A DNA stretch of 64,000 nucleotides from an uncultured Bacteroidota bacterium (GTDB lineage Bacteria; Bacteroidota; Bacteroidia; Flavobacteriales; Flavobacteriaceae): the NCBI GenBank assembly GCA_902614065.1, contig CACMJT010000004.1, forward strand, positions 1 to 64,000, in the 5' to 3' direction. Below are positions 18,587 through 28,410 of this stretch, one piece after another. Every line of letters starts with the position of its first letter. Position 1 is the first letter of the stretch. The notes under the pieces are model-generated. The model worked only from the letters and a program-made list of their open reading frames with translations. It was not told the origin of the DNA and made no database searches. The position numbers were made by a program, and so were the translations under genes.

Positions 18587-21500
18587 ATGAGTTTATTAAA
18601 TTCCTTTCTAAAAGTATTCATACCTAATAAATCGAAGAAAGATTTAAAGGAAGCTGAACCCATAATTAGACAAATTCATGAAAAAGAGAGAGTTTTAGAA
18701 GAACTTGATAACGATCAGCTCAGGGCAGTCAAAACTGATTTAAAAAAACAAATTACTGATTTAAAAAAACCGTTTCAAGATAGAATAGATGAGATTAATG
18801 ACATAATTTCCAAATCCACTAACATTGATGAAAATGAAAAAAATTACACTGAAATTGATAAAATTGAAAGTGACTATCTCGATCAGTTAGATACTTTTCT
18901 GGATAAAATTTTACCAACTGCCTTCGCACTTGTTAAAGAAACTGCGAAAAGATTTACAACATACGAATCCATTGAGGTTACTTGTTCAGAAATGGATACC
19001 AAGCTTGCAACCAAGAAAAATTATATCAAAATTAAAGGAGATAAGGCCATTTGGAGTAATTCTTGGGACGCAGCTGGCAAAGAAATCGTTTGGGACATGG
19101 TTCATTATGATGTTCAGTTGATAGGTGGAATCGGCCTCCACAAAGGAAAAATTGCAGAAATGCAAACGGGTGAAGGAAAAACACTAGTTGCAACATTACC
19201 CGTTTTTTTAAATGCATTGACTGGAAATGGAGTGCATTTGGTTACTGTTAATGACTATTTGGCCAAAAGAGACTGTACATGGATGGCACCTATCTTTGAA
19301 TTTCATGGATTAACAATTGATTGCATTGATAGATACAAACCCCACTCAAAAGAGAGGAAAGATGCTTATCTAGCTGATATCACATACGGAACAAATAATG
19401 AATTTGGATTTGATTATTTGCGCGATAACATGGCAAATAGAGAACAAGACAGGGTACAAAGAAGACATAGTTATGCCATTGTTGATGAAGTAGATTCAGT
19501 ATTAATCGATGATGCTAGAACCCCACTAATTATTTCCGGTCCAGTACCAAAGGGTGATAATCACGAGTTTGAAATTCTTAAACCAAAAATTTCTTCACTT
19601 GTACAAATTCAAAAACAGCTTGTCACAAAAATTTTATCAGAGTCAAAAAAGTTGATTGTCTCTGGTGATAATGAAAATGGAGGATTTAAACTTCTACAAG
19701 CTTACCGTGGTTTACCAAAAAGCAAAGCCTTAATAAAATTTTTAAGTGAAGAAGGAGTAAAACAGACTCTTTTAAAAACTGAAAATTTTTACATGCAAGA
19801 TAACAACAGAGAAATGCCGAAAGTTGATGCTGAACTTTACTTCACTATAGATGAGAAAAATAATCAAATTGAATTGACAGATAAAGGAATTGATCATTTA
19901 TCTGACAATGTAAATGACCCTAATTTTTTTATACTACCCGATTTATCATCTGAGATTGCACAAATTGAAAATGAAAATTTATCAAGTGAGGAGGAGGCAA
20001 ACAAAAAAGATAAAGTTTTTAATGACTTTAATGAAAAGAGCGAGCGAATTCACACAATGAATCAACTTTTGAAGGCATATACACTATTTGAAAAAGATAT
20101 TGAATATGTTCTAATGGATAATAAAGTAATGATTGTAGATGAGCAGACTGGAAGAATAATGGAAGGTAGAAGATATTCAGATGGTTTACACCAAGCAATT
20201 GAAGCTAAAGAAAATGTAAAAATTGAAGATGCTACACAAACTTTTGCAACCATAACTTTGCAAAATTATTTTAGGATGTATAGAAAACTTTCTGGAATGA
20301 CAGGAACTGCAGTAACTGAAGAAGGTGAATTTTGGGATATTTACAAATTAGAAGTAACAGAGATACCAACAAATAAACCTGTAATTCGTGATGATCGGAA
20401 TGATTTAGTTTACAAAACAAAGAGAGAAAAATATAATGCTGTAATTGAATGTGTAACAGAATTGTCAAATTCAGGAAGACCTGTTTTGATAGGGACAACC
20501 TCAGTTGAAATTTCAGAATTACTTTCTAGAATGTTAACTAGAAGAAAAGTTCACCATAACGTTTTGAACGCAAAACTTCATAAGAAAGAAGCTGATATTG
20601 TAGCCGAGGCTGGAAAAAGCGGAGTAGTAACTATAGCAACTAATATGGCAGGACGTGGAACAGACATAAAAATTTCGGACCAAATTAAAAGTAAAGGTGG
20701 TTTAGCTATTATTGGAACTGAAAGACACGATTCTAGACGGGTTGACAGACAGCTAAGAGGAAGATCTGGAAGACAAGGTGACCCTGGAAGCTCTCAATTT
20801 TTTGTATCACTAGAGGACAATTTGATGAGGTTATTCGGAACAGAAAGAGTATCCAAAATGATGGATAGAATGGGACACAAAGAAGGTGACGTTTTAGAAC
20901 ACTCAATGATGAACTCTGTGATTGAGAGGGCACAAAAAAAGGTAGAAGAAAATAACTTTGGTATAAGAAAAAGACTACTTGAGTACGATGATGTGATGAA
21001 CATGCAAAGAGAAGTAATTTATAAAAAGAGGAAAAACGCACTTGACGTAAACAGGTTGAAAGTTGATGTGGCAAATATGATTTTTGAGAGTGCTGAGAGT
21101 ATATATTTAGATGCAAAAAATAAAAATGATTATAAAGAATTTGAATTTAATTTAATTCGATATTTCGGAATCACTTCCTCTATCAATAAAGAGGATTTTG
21201 AATCACAAGATCAATTAAATTTAGTCAATAGATTATATAAAGATATTTTAGAGAATTACAAGAAAAAAAACCTTGAGAATGTCAATAAAGTTTTTCCAAT
21301 AATCAAAAATGTTTACGAAAACCCAAAAAATAAATATGAAAGAATTGTTGTGCCTTTCACTGATGGAAAGAAAACCATGAATATAGTTACCAATTTAAAA
21401 AACGCTTATGATTCAGAGGGTAAAGAATTAATTGATGATTTTGAAAAAAATATAACATTAGCAATTATTGACGAAACTTGGAAAACTCACTTGAGAAAAA

Positions 21501-21949
21501 TGGATGAACTCAGACAATCTGTGCAATTGGCCGTTCATGAACAAAAAGATCCACTCTTGATATATAAGTTTGAAGCTAAAGAGCTATTCTTCTCTATGAT
21601 TGATGACTTGAATAAAGACATATTAACTTTTTTGATGAAGGCAGACTTACCTACTAGAGATCCAAATCAAATAAGAGAAGACAGACAAACACGCAGACAA
21701 CAAAATTACAAAACTTCAAAAGAAGATGTTTTAAATAGTGATGAGTTGGCAAGACGCAACAGAGAAATTGGAGGGAGTGTGTCACAAAGAAATAACGTTG
21801 TTGAAACTATTACTCGTGAATCCAGAAAAATTGGTAGAAATGAACGTGTAACAGTTAAAAATATACAAAATGGTGAAAAAAGAGATTTAAAGTTTAAGCA
21901 AGCTCAAAATCTTATTAACTCAGGTAACTGGATTTTAGTTGAAGAATAA
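18587..21949 (+). CDS. secA: Preprotein translocase ATPase SecA
   Basis: 1120 residues, longer than the ~900 of most bacteria but usual for Bacteroidota. Walker A MQTGEGKTL is at about 192-200, the Walker B/DEAD-like VDEVDS at about 305, and the helicase motif VI region RQLRGRSGRQGDPG at about 720. Insertions relative to the short forms lie in the N-terminal nucleotide-binding domain and before the second motor domain. The C-terminal zinc-binding SecB-interaction motif (CxCxSG) is absent; the protein ends NLINSGNWILVEE. It drives export through SecYEG. The stop lies 11 bases inside the next gene. Confidence 0.96.
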   Translation: MSLLNSFLKVFIPNKSKKDLKEAEPIIRQIHEKERVLEELDNDQLRAVKTDLKKQITDLKKPFQDRIDEINDIISKSTNIDENEKNYTEIDKIESDYLDQLDTFLDKILPTAFALVKETAKRFTTYESIEVTCSEMDTKLATKKNYIKIKGDKAIWSNSWDAAGKEIVWDMVHYDVQLIGGIGLHKGKIAEMQTGEGKTLVATLPVFLNALTGNGVHLVTVNDYLAKRDCTWMAPIFEFHGLTIDCIDRYKPHSKERKDAYLADITYGTNNEFGFDYLRDNMANREQDRVQRRHSYAIVDEVDSVLIDDARTPLIISGPVPKGDNHEFEILKPKISSLVQIQKQLVTKILSESKKLIVSGDNENGGFKLLQAYRGLPKSKALIKFLSEEGVKQTLLKTENFYMQDNNREMPKVDAELYFTIDEKNNQIELTDKGIDHLSDNVNDPNFFILPDLSSEIAQIENENLSSEEEANKKDKVFNDFNEKSERIHTMNQLLKAYTLFEKDIEYVLMDNKVMIVDEQTGRIMEGRRYSDGLHQAIEAKENVKIEDATQTFATITLQNYFRMYRKLSGMTGTAVTEEGEFWDIYKLEVTEIPTNKPVIRDDRNDLVYKTKREKYNAVIECVTELSNSGRPVLIGTTSVEISELLSRMLTRRKVHHNVLNAKLHKKEADIVAEAGKSGVVTIATNMAGRGTDIKISDQIKSKGGLAIIGTERHDSRRVDRQLRGRSGRQGDPGSSQFFVSLEDNLMRLFGTERVSKMMDRMGHKEGDVLEHSMMNSVIERAQKKVEENNFGIRKRLLEYDDVMNMQREVIYKKRKNALDVNRLKVDVANMIFESAESIYLDAKNKNDYKEFEFNLIRYFGITSSINKEDFESQDQLNLVNRLYKDILENYKKKNLENVNKVFPIIKNVYENPKNKYERIVVPFTDGKKTMNIVTNLKNAYDSEGKELIDDFEKNITLAIIDETWKTHLRKMDELRQSVQLAVHEQKDPLLIYKFEAKELFFSMIDDLNKDILTFLMKADLPTRDPNQIREDRQTRRQQNYKTSKEDVLNSDELARRNREIGGSVSQRNNVVETITRESRKIGRNERVTVKNIQNGEKRDLKFKQAQNLINSGNWILVEE

Positions 21950-23054
21950 ACCGAGAATTTTAATTATAGGTCCTTATCCCCCAGTCAGAGGAGGAATCTC
22001 TGAATTTAATTATAACACTTACAAATATTTAAAAGAAATTAGTACTGTATTTGTACTTTCAATTAAAAAAAGTTACCCAAGTCTTCTGTTTCCAGGTAAA
22101 TCACAATTTTATAAATCAAAAAATAATCTTGAAAATTTTGAAAATTTTAACATCTATAATCCTATTGAATTTAGAAAAGTTTTCAGAACAATAAGAGAAA
22201 AACAGATTAATACAATTATCACAACGCACTGGAATCCCCTAGTTTCCTTTCTATTTGCTATTATTAACAGACTCAATAAAAAATCAATTAAAAAAATTGG
22301 AGTTATTCACAATGTTTTGCCTCACGAAAGATTTCCTCTAGACTATTTAATGCTAAAATTTTATTTAAAATCTTTAGACACAATGATTACTTTATCTAAG
22401 AATTCAACAAACTCTTTACATAAAATTTGTTACAAAAAGGCAATTATTAAGCAGTTATATCATCCAATAGAAAAAAAGAAGAAGCTAAATCGAGAAAAAT
22501 CATTAAAGATTTTAAATTTAGATCCAAAAAATCAGTATCTACTACATTTTGGTTTAGTAAGAAAATATAAGGGTCTTGACTTATTGATTGAGTCTATGAC
22601 TGAATTAATAAAAACAAATAAAAATTTAATTTTATTAATAGTTGGGGAATTTTACAGCAATAAAGAAAAATACTTAAAGCAGATTACTCGTTTAAAACTT
22701 GAAAAAAATATTAAAATTATTGATGAATATGTTGAAGGAAATATGATTGATCAATGGTTTTCCATTGCTGACCTGGTGATTCAACCAAACAAAATTTCAT
22801 CACAAAGTGGTGTTACTGCCTTGTCAATCAGTTTTGAAAAGAAAATAGTAACCACTGGAACTGGTGGAATAGGTGAAGTTATCAACCCAAATAATGGATA
22901 TATATGTGAATCGAATGTTGATAGCATGACTAAAACAATTAATTATGCACTAAGAGATAAAAATTTTAATTTTGATAAACTTAAAGAGTTAAAAGAAAAA
23001 TTTAACTGGAATAGTTTTGCTAAAAAGATGATGAGCTTTATTAATGAAATCTAA
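21939..23054 (+). CDS. Glycosyltransferase, GT4-like (family 1 fold)
   Basis: 371 residues, GT-B fold. The N-terminal domain begins RILIIGPYPPVRGGISEF, with the Gly-rich loop typical of GT4; the C-terminal nucleotide-sugar domain contains HFGLVRKYKGLDLLIE and the EX7E-like region with QSGVTALSISF. The substrate is unknown; envelope polysaccharide or lipid-linked sugar assembly is likely. The start is a TTG inside the last secA codons (11-base overlap), and the stop overlaps msrA in the same manner. Confidence 0.82.
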   Translation: MKNKPRILIIGPYPPVRGGISEFNYNTYKYLKEISTVFVLSIKKSYPSLLFPGKSQFYKSKNNLENFENFNIYNPIEFRKVFRTIREKQINTIITTHWNPLVSFLFAIINRLNKKSIKKIGVIHNVLPHERFPLDYLMLKFYLKSLDTMITLSKNSTNSLHKICYKKAIIKQLYHPIEKKKKLNREKSLKILNLDPKNQYLLHFGLVRKYKGLDLLIESMTELIKTNKNLILLIVGEFYSNKEKYLKQITRLKLEKNIKIIDEYVEGNMIDQWFSIADLVIQPNKISSQSGVTALSISFEKKIVTTGTGGIGEVINPNNGYICESNVDSMTKTINYALRDKNFNFDKLKELKEKFNWNSFAKKMMSFINEI

Positions 23055-23637
23055 ACTTCCAATTTTAATTTTTTTCTTAGTGTCGTTTTTACATGGACAA
23101 AATGAAATTAAGCAAGCATATTTTGCGTCTGGTTGTTTTTGGTGTGTTGAATCGATTTTTGAAAGCCTTGAAGGTGTTAACAATGTGGAATCAGGATATT
23201 CGGGAGGGTGGCTTAAAAATCCTTCCTACAACCAAGTATTAACTGGAAAAACAGGTCACGCGGAAAGTGTAAGAATATCATACAACCCAAATCAAATAAG
23301 TTTTTCAAACCTTGTTGAAGTTTTTTTCGCATCACATGACCCTACAACCTTAAATAGACAAGGGCCCGATGTTGGTACACATTATAGATCAATTGCTTTT
23401 TATGAGTTTGACGAAGAAAAAAAAATTATTGAACAAGAAATAAAAAGATTATTAGAAAATCAGATATATCCTGTTATTGTCACTGAAATCAAAAAATTTG
23501 AAAAGTTTTACCTTGCAGAAAATTATCACCAAGATTACAAAATAAAAAATCCGAACAACCCATACATTTGGAATGTTTCTGTTCCTCGAATTGAAAAATT
23601 TAAATCCAATTATACTGATTTACTTAAAAAAGAATAA
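23044..23637 (+). CDS. msrA: Peptide-methionine (S)-S-oxide reductase, exported
   Basis: 197 residues. The signature GCFWC (C31, C34) lies after an N-terminal signal peptide of about 18 residues ending FLHGQ, so the enzyme is probably periplasmic. It repairs methionine-S-sulfoxide in exported proteins. The fold is complete to the C-terminal EIKKF region. Start and stop overlap neighbours: 11 bases with the glycosyltransferase, 28 bases with the convergent PAP2 gene. Confidence 0.93.
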   Translation: MKSKLPILIFFLVSFLHGQNEIKQAYFASGCFWCVESIFESLEGVNNVESGYSGGWLKNPSYNQVLTGKTGHAESVRISYNPNQISFSNLVEVFFASHDPTTLNRQGPDVGTHYRSIAFYEFDEEKKIIEQEIKRLLENQIYPVIVTEIKKFEKFYLAENYHQDYKIKNPNNPYIWNVSVPRIEKFKSNYTDLLKKE

Positions 23638-24197
23638 TTTTTCAATAAATAATTGTAAAAAACAAAAGCTAAATACCCAGATGCTAATCCATAAGCACCT
23701 CCAATAACAACATCTGATGGAAAGTGAACCCCACAATAAACCCTGCTATATGCTATTATCGCTGCCCATAAAAAAAGAAATTTTCTCCATCTATTGGAAT
23801 TGGTTAATGAAAAATAAAAAAACCCAGCAACGGCAAATGAATTGGAGGAATGGGCTGAAAAAAATCCATATAAACCTCCACAACTTTCTTTAACTACTCT
23901 AATGAGCCCATAAATTTCTTCATCGTGGCACGGTCTTAAAATTTGAAAATATTGTTTGCTTAAATTACTAGACTGATCAGTAAATAGGATCATTAATCCA
24001 ATAACCACAAAAAAAACAAAAATGGATTTAGTTTTTAATTTTACTGAATTAAAGTATAAGTATATTAAATAAATATAAAAAGGTATCCATGTGTACTTAT
24101 TAGTTATTGCTAGCCATAAAAAATCAAATTGCTCACTTCCTAAGTTATTTAAGAAGATCATGAGATCAGTATCTAGGCTTTTTAATTTATCAAACAT
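23610..24197 (-). CDS. PAP2-family membrane phosphatase
   Basis: 195 residues with about five membrane segments. The three PAP2 motifs are visible: KxxxxxxRP as KQYFQILRPCHD, SxHS as FSAHSSNSF, and SxxxxGxHFPSDV as SRVYCGVHFPSDV. Family members dephosphorylate undecaprenyl diphosphate or lipid phosphates, and this one may recycle undecaprenyl-PP or modify lipid A. The start overlaps the M28 stop by one base (TAATG), so the pair is coupled. Confidence 0.88.
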   Translation of the reverse strand: MFDKLKSLDTDLMIFLNNLGSEQFDFLWLAITNKYTWIPFYIYLIYLYFNSVKLKTKSIFVFFVVIGLMILFTDQSSNLSKQYFQILRPCHDEEIYGLIRVVKESCGGLYGFFSAHSSNSFAVAGFFYFSLTNSNRWRKFLFLWAAIIAYSRVYCGVHFPSDVVIGGAYGLASGYLAFVFYNYLLKNYSFLSKSV

Positions 24198-25564
24198 TAA
24201 TTTTGAACACCATATTTATCAAACAAATAAACTAGTGAGGCCACAGCAGCTGAACCCAATTCCAACTCTCGTTTGTTAACATTTTCAAAAACATCAATTT
24301 CGGTGTGATGGTAATCAAAATATTTTTGTGAGTTTGGTCTCAAACCTGCTAGGATATTATTTGGTTTTCTTAAATTAGAAATATCTGCTCCGCTCCCACC
24401 CTTGATGAATACATTAACATAATATGGGGCAAAAAACTTTTTCCATTCTAAAATCTTTAAGAAATTACTATCACTACAAGTAAATGAAAAACCAAGAGGT
24501 CTAAAACCACCCGCATCAGATTCAATTGCAAAAATGTGATCAATTCCATCTCTGTCAGCTATTTCTTTATACTTGTTAGAACCTCTCCCTCCATTTTCTT
24601 CATTCATAAATAAAACAACCCTTATTGTTCTCTTTGGTCTGTATGAAATTTTATTAAATATATTTAGCAAGTCCATGGAATGAACAACACCTGCACCATC
24701 GTCATGTGCACCATCACCAATATCCCAAGAATCTAGATGTCCACCAACAAGAATGACCTCTTCAGGAAATTCTGAACCTTTAATTTCAGCGACCACATTA
24801 TAAGATTGTGAGTCTCTTAAAGTTTTACTCTGTTGTCTAAAGAGGAATTTTAAATTGGGCTTAATTTTGAGCAAATCACTTAATTTGTTGGCGCCCTTGG
24901 TACTAATTGCCGCAGCGGGGATTCTTTTACTTAATGGTAAATTTCCATATGTTAATCCACCAGTATGTGGATAGTCATCAACCCTTAGGGACATTGACCT
25001 AACAATTACTCCAATCGCTCCGTATTTGGATGCCTCTAAAGCACCCAAAGCTCTTTGGTCAACGGCAGTACCATATGACGTGAAAGTACTAATGTATTTC
25101 GGGTCCATGGGTCTATTAAAAAAAACAATTTTACCATCAATTTTTTCTTTTCCTAAAGCCTCAAGCTCTTCTAAACCAAAAACCTCGATAACATTTGCTT
25201 TCAATCCAACAGAGGGAGTAGCTACCGAACCGCCTAAAGCAGTTATATTAACATTGAAAGTAATACCTGGCTCTGTCTCAATCAAAGCAAATTCTTTTGG
25301 ACCACGAACCCATGTAGGTACCATAACAGGCTGAAGATAGACTTTATCAAATCCAAGTTTGTCTAGTTCAGATTTTGACCATTCAACAGCTTTTTGAGCT
25401 TCAAGTGAACCAGAAAGCCTTCCACCTATCTGATTAGATATATGGTCTAACCAATTATATGATTTACTTTCGGTGAGCGCGGTTGAAAATATCGAAGAAA
25501 TAACTTCTTCATCACTTTGTGAAAAAAGACTGAAAGAAAGAAGAAATAAAACTAAATATCTCAT
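24197..25564 (-). CDS. Secreted M28-family metallopeptidase
   Basis: 455 residues. A signal peptide of about 17 residues (LLSFSLFSQ) and a PA-like inserted domain (about 120-260) precede the M28 catalytic domain with GGHLDSWDIGDGAHDDGAG (zinc-binding His and Asp), NEENGGRGS (catalytic Glu) and a late DYHHTEID His ligand. It is probably a periplasmic or surface aminopeptidase/carboxypeptidase that processes imported peptides. The start overlaps the response-regulator stop by one base. Confidence 0.9.
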   Translation of the reverse strand: MRYLVLFLLSFSLFSQSDEEVISSIFSTALTESKSYNWLDHISNQIGGRLSGSLEAQKAVEWSKSELDKLGFDKVYLQPVMVPTWVRGPKEFALIETEPGITFNVNITALGGSVATPSVGLKANVIEVFGLEELEALGKEKIDGKIVFFNRPMDPKYISTFTSYGTAVDQRALGALEASKYGAIGVIVRSMSLRVDDYPHTGGLTYGNLPLSKRIPAAAISTKGANKLSDLLKIKPNLKFLFRQQSKTLRDSQSYNVVAEIKGSEFPEEVILVGGHLDSWDIGDGAHDDGAGVVHSMDLLNIFNKISYRPKRTIRVVLFMNEENGGRGSNKYKEIADRDGIDHIFAIESDAGGFRPLGFSFTCSDSNFLKILEWKKFFAPYYVNVFIKGGSGADISNLRKPNNILAGLRPNSQKYFDYHHTEIDVFENVNKRELELGSAAVASLVYLFDKYGVQN

Positions 25565-26730
25565 TATTTTTTTCCGGAAAATCTCTTAACATCATCTGAG
25601 CTAATATTATTGTTTTCCGAAAGTATAGTTAATCTCTCTACAACATTTCTAAGTTCTCTCACATTACCCTTCCATGAATATGTGCTTAATAGCTTAATGG
25701 CTTTTGAATCCATAGTAAAGATTCCATTTTCATTTGAGTTAGATAATTGCTCCAAAAAGTGATCAACCAAAAGAACTATATCATCCTTCCTATCATCTAA
25801 TTTTGGGACATTCAATTCAATAACGGCTATTCTATGATACAAGTCTTCCCTAAATTTATTTTCTTTAATTAGAGTTTTTAAATCTTTATTTGTAGCTGCT
25901 ATGATTCTAGAATCAACAAAAATATCCTTCTCACTACCAACTTTTTGTATTTTACTTTCTTGAATAGCACGCAAGACTTTTGATTGAGCCGATAAACTCA
26001 TATCCCCGATTTCGTCCAAGAAAATTGTTCCATTATTGGCTGCCTCAAACTTACCAACACGGTCCTTGTGAGCAGACGTAAAAGAACCTTTTAGATGTCC
26101 AAACAGCTCACTTTCAATCAATTCAGAGGGGATAGCGGCACAATTAACTTCAATAAATGGTCCATCTGACCTCAAACTACTATTATGAATTTGTCTGGCA
26201 ACCAACTCCTTTCCGGATCCATTCGGACCTAAGATCATTACTCTAGCATTTGTTGGTGAGATTTTTTCAATAATCTGCTTTAATTCTTTAATTTTCTTTG
26301 AATCACCAACAATTTCGTACTTAGATTGTTTTGACGTTTTTACTGAGCTCTTTTTGACCTTTATCTTGTTTTTTAAAGATTCTCTAACTGAGGATAATAA
26401 ATTGTTTAAATCTGGTGGTTTTTCAATATAATCAAATGCTCCTTTTCTCATTGCCATAACTGCTGTTTTCAAATCACCATGACCAGAAATCATAATAATT
26501 GGGATTTTGTCATCATATGACTTTAAGAAGTTTAAAACATCTAATCCGTCTTTTTTAGGCATCTTAATATCACAAATCACAAGCTGAAGATTTTCTGTTT
26601 TGATTTTATTTATTGCTTCTACTCCATCTGAGGCTTCCAAAATATTATTTTTGCTATCATCTTCAGAGAGGACCTTCTTTAGAACCCTTCTAATGGCTTC
26701 TTCGTCTTCAACAATTAGGATATTTGGCAT
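25564..26730 (-). CDS. Sigma-54-activator-type response regulator lacking a DNA-binding domain
   Basis: 388 residues. A receiver domain (about 1-120, phospho-acceptor D54 in VICDIKMP) is joined to an AAA+ sigma-54-interaction domain (about 140-370) with Walker A GPNGSGKE and Walker B DEIGDMSLSAQSKVLRA. The loop that contacts sigma-54, GAFTGA in the classic family, reads GSFTSA here. The protein ends just after the arginine-finger/sensor II region (ISSDDVKRFSGKK); the usual Fis-type HTH is absent. Such shortened forms occur in Bacteroidota. No histidine kinase gene is adjacent, so the input is unknown. Confidence 0.88.
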   Translation of the reverse strand: MPNILIVEDEEAIRRVLKKVLSEDDSKNNILEASDGVEAINKIKTENLQLVICDIKMPKKDGLDVLNFLKSYDDKIPIIMISGHGDLKTAVMAMRKGAFDYIEKPPDLNNLLSSVRESLKNKIKVKKSSVKTSKQSKYEIVGDSKKIKELKQIIEKISPTNARVMILGPNGSGKELVARQIHNSSLRSDGPFIEVNCAAIPSELIESELFGHLKGSFTSAHKDRVGKFEAANNGTIFLDEIGDMSLSAQSKVLRAIQESKIQKVGSEKDIFVDSRIIAATNKDLKTLIKENKFREDLYHRIAVIELNVPKLDDRKDDIVLLVDHFLEQLSNSNENGIFTMDSKAIKLLSTYSWKGNVRELRNVVERLTILSENNNISSDDVKRFSGKK

Positions 26731-26747
26731 TGTTTTTTATTACAAAC

Positions 26748-27851
26748 TTAAGAAAACATATCTTTCACCTTGTCAAAAAAAGATTTTTGATTTTTATCTG
26801 GGTTAGGTTTAAAATGCTCTTCATCTCTCATATTTTCAAAAAACTCTTTTTGCTCCTTATTCATTGTTTTTGGAGTCCATACATTAACATGAACCAATAA
26901 ATCTCCTGTTGGTCCGTTTAAAGATTTTAGACCCTTATTTTTTAGCCTCAAAATTTTTCCAGATTGAATTCCTGGTTCTAGCTTGATTCTTACCTTGCCC
27001 CCAACCACTTCAATTTCTTTACTAGATCCTAAGACTGCATCTGGGATACTTATGTATAAATCGTAATGAAGATTATTACCCTCCCTCTTTAAATTAGGGT
27101 CTTCCCTCTCATCAATAAGGATCAATAAGTCTCCACTAATCCCATCCGAAACTGGTTCATTCCCCTTTCCTGATACTCTCAATTGCATGCCATCTTCTAC
27201 TCCAGCTGGAATTTTTACATCAACTGTTTCTTCTACTAGAATCTGACCATTTGCATCGCTACCAGGTGGTTTTTTTGTAACTATCTTTCCTGTTCCACCA
27301 CAATTATCACATATTGATGTTGATTGCATTCTACCCAAAATTGTATTGGTTATTTTGGTAACCTGACCGGTACCATTACAAACATGACATGTGGAATACT
27401 CTAACCCTGGGGCCTGAACTTTTCTTTTTACTTTTATTTTTTTGTTTGTACCATTAGCTATTTCGTCAATAGTCAATGAAACTTTGATTCTGAGGTTGGT
27501 TCCCTTTGAAGTTCTGGACCTACCGGAACCACCAAAACCGCCGAAACCTCCAAATGCACTTCCAAAAATGTCTCCAAATTGACTGAAAATGTCTTCCATA
27601 TCCATTCCACCAGAACCAAATCCTCCACCTTGGAAGGCTGAATGGCCAAATTGATCATATTTTGATCTTTTCTCAGGATTTCCCAAAACCTCATAAGCTT
27701 CAGCAGCTTCTTTGAATTTTTCTTCAGCTTTTTTATCTCCAGGATTTTTATCAGGATGATATTTTATGGCGCATTTTCTGTAAGCTTTCTTTATTTCCGA
27801 ATCTGATGCGTTTTTATCAAGACCAAGTATTTTATAGTAATCTTCTTTCAT
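26748..27851 (-). CDS. dnaJ: Chaperone DnaJ (Hsp40)
   Basis: 367 residues: J-domain (1-70, HPD at 32-34), a Gly/Phe-rich linker (about 75-115), a zinc-finger region and the C-terminal client-binding domains. Only two CxxCxGxG motifs are present (CHVCNGTG and CDNCGGTG) instead of four; by position they correspond to motifs 2 and 3, and motifs 1 and 4 are missing. It stimulates DnaK and delivers clients. It lies three bases from grpE in the order grpE-dnaJ, as in many flavobacteria; dnaK is elsewhere. Confidence 0.94.
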   Translation of the reverse strand: MKEDYYKILGLDKNASDSEIKKAYRKCAIKYHPDKNPGDKKAEEKFKEAAEAYEVLGNPEKRSKYDQFGHSAFQGGGFGSGGMDMEDIFSQFGDIFGSAFGGFGGFGGSGRSRTSKGTNLRIKVSLTIDEIANGTNKKIKVKRKVQAPGLEYSTCHVCNGTGQVTKITNTILGRMQSTSICDNCGGTGKIVTKKPPGSDANGQILVEETVDVKIPAGVEDGMQLRVSGKGNEPVSDGISGDLLILIDEREDPNLKREGNNLHYDLYISIPDAVLGSSKEIEVVGGKVRIKLEPGIQSGKILRLKNKGLKSLNGPTGDLLVHVNVWTPKTMNKEQKEFFENMRDEEHFKPNPDKNQKSFFDKVKDMFS

Positions 27852-27853
27852 TT

Positions 27854-28348
27854 TTAATTTCCAACCACAACTTTTGGATATCTTAAGATTTTATCTCCTA
27901 TCAAATAGCCATTTTCAACAACATCGATAATTTTTCCTACCATTTTTTTTGAGGGAGCTTTAATTTGTGTAATGGCCTCATGTTTTTCTGCATCAAATAT
28001 TGTTCCTGCACTAACTTCAATTTTTGATAAGCCATTGCTAACGAGAGTATCATAAAATTTGTTGTAAATTAATTTGAAACCAGTGTAATCAACACTACTA
28101 TCTTTCTCAAACTCCTTCATGGCCCTATCCATATCGTCAAGCACAGGCAATAAAGCTGACATCAATTCCTTAGATGCTGTTTTGAAAAGCTCGATTCTTT
28201 CCTTAGATGTTCTTTTTCTAAAATTCTCAAACTCTGCAAAAAGCCTCAAATATTTATCTTTTTCTGATTCAAGATCATTGTTTAAGGATTTTATCTGGTC
28301 TTTTAATGTAGGTTTTTTTGAAGTTGATTTTTTATTTTTTTCTGCCAT
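27854..28348 (-). CDS. grpE: Nucleotide exchange factor GrpE
   Basis: 164 residues. A charged N-terminal region rich in Lys/Ser (about 1-20) precedes a long helix (about 22-90, with [16 protein letters not shown]) and the C-terminal beta domain (about 110-164, with HEAITQIKA and [17 protein letters not shown]). It releases ADP from DnaK. Its ATG at 28346-28348 is followed 60 bases upstream by the epimerase gene on the same strand. Heat-shock control elements cannot be recognised. Confidence 0.94.
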   Translation of the reverse strand: MAEKNKKSTSKKPTLKDQIKSLNNDLESEKDKYLRLFAEFENFRKRTSKERIELFKTASKELMSALLPVLDDMDRAMKEFEKDSSVDYTGFKLIYNKFYDTLVSNGLSKIEVSAGTIFDAEKHEAITQIKAPSKKMVGKIIDVVENGYLIGDKILRYPKVVVGN

Positions 28349-28410
28349 ATTTCAAAAGTTATTCAAATTTACTGCCAACAAAGATAAATTGTCAAAATGT
28401 CATGGAAATT

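Noticed and set aside
20733-21116. 127-codon minus-strand frame opposite secA
   Set aside because: It lies within the conserved SecA motor and C-terminal region and has Ser/Phe/Leu-rich antisense composition.
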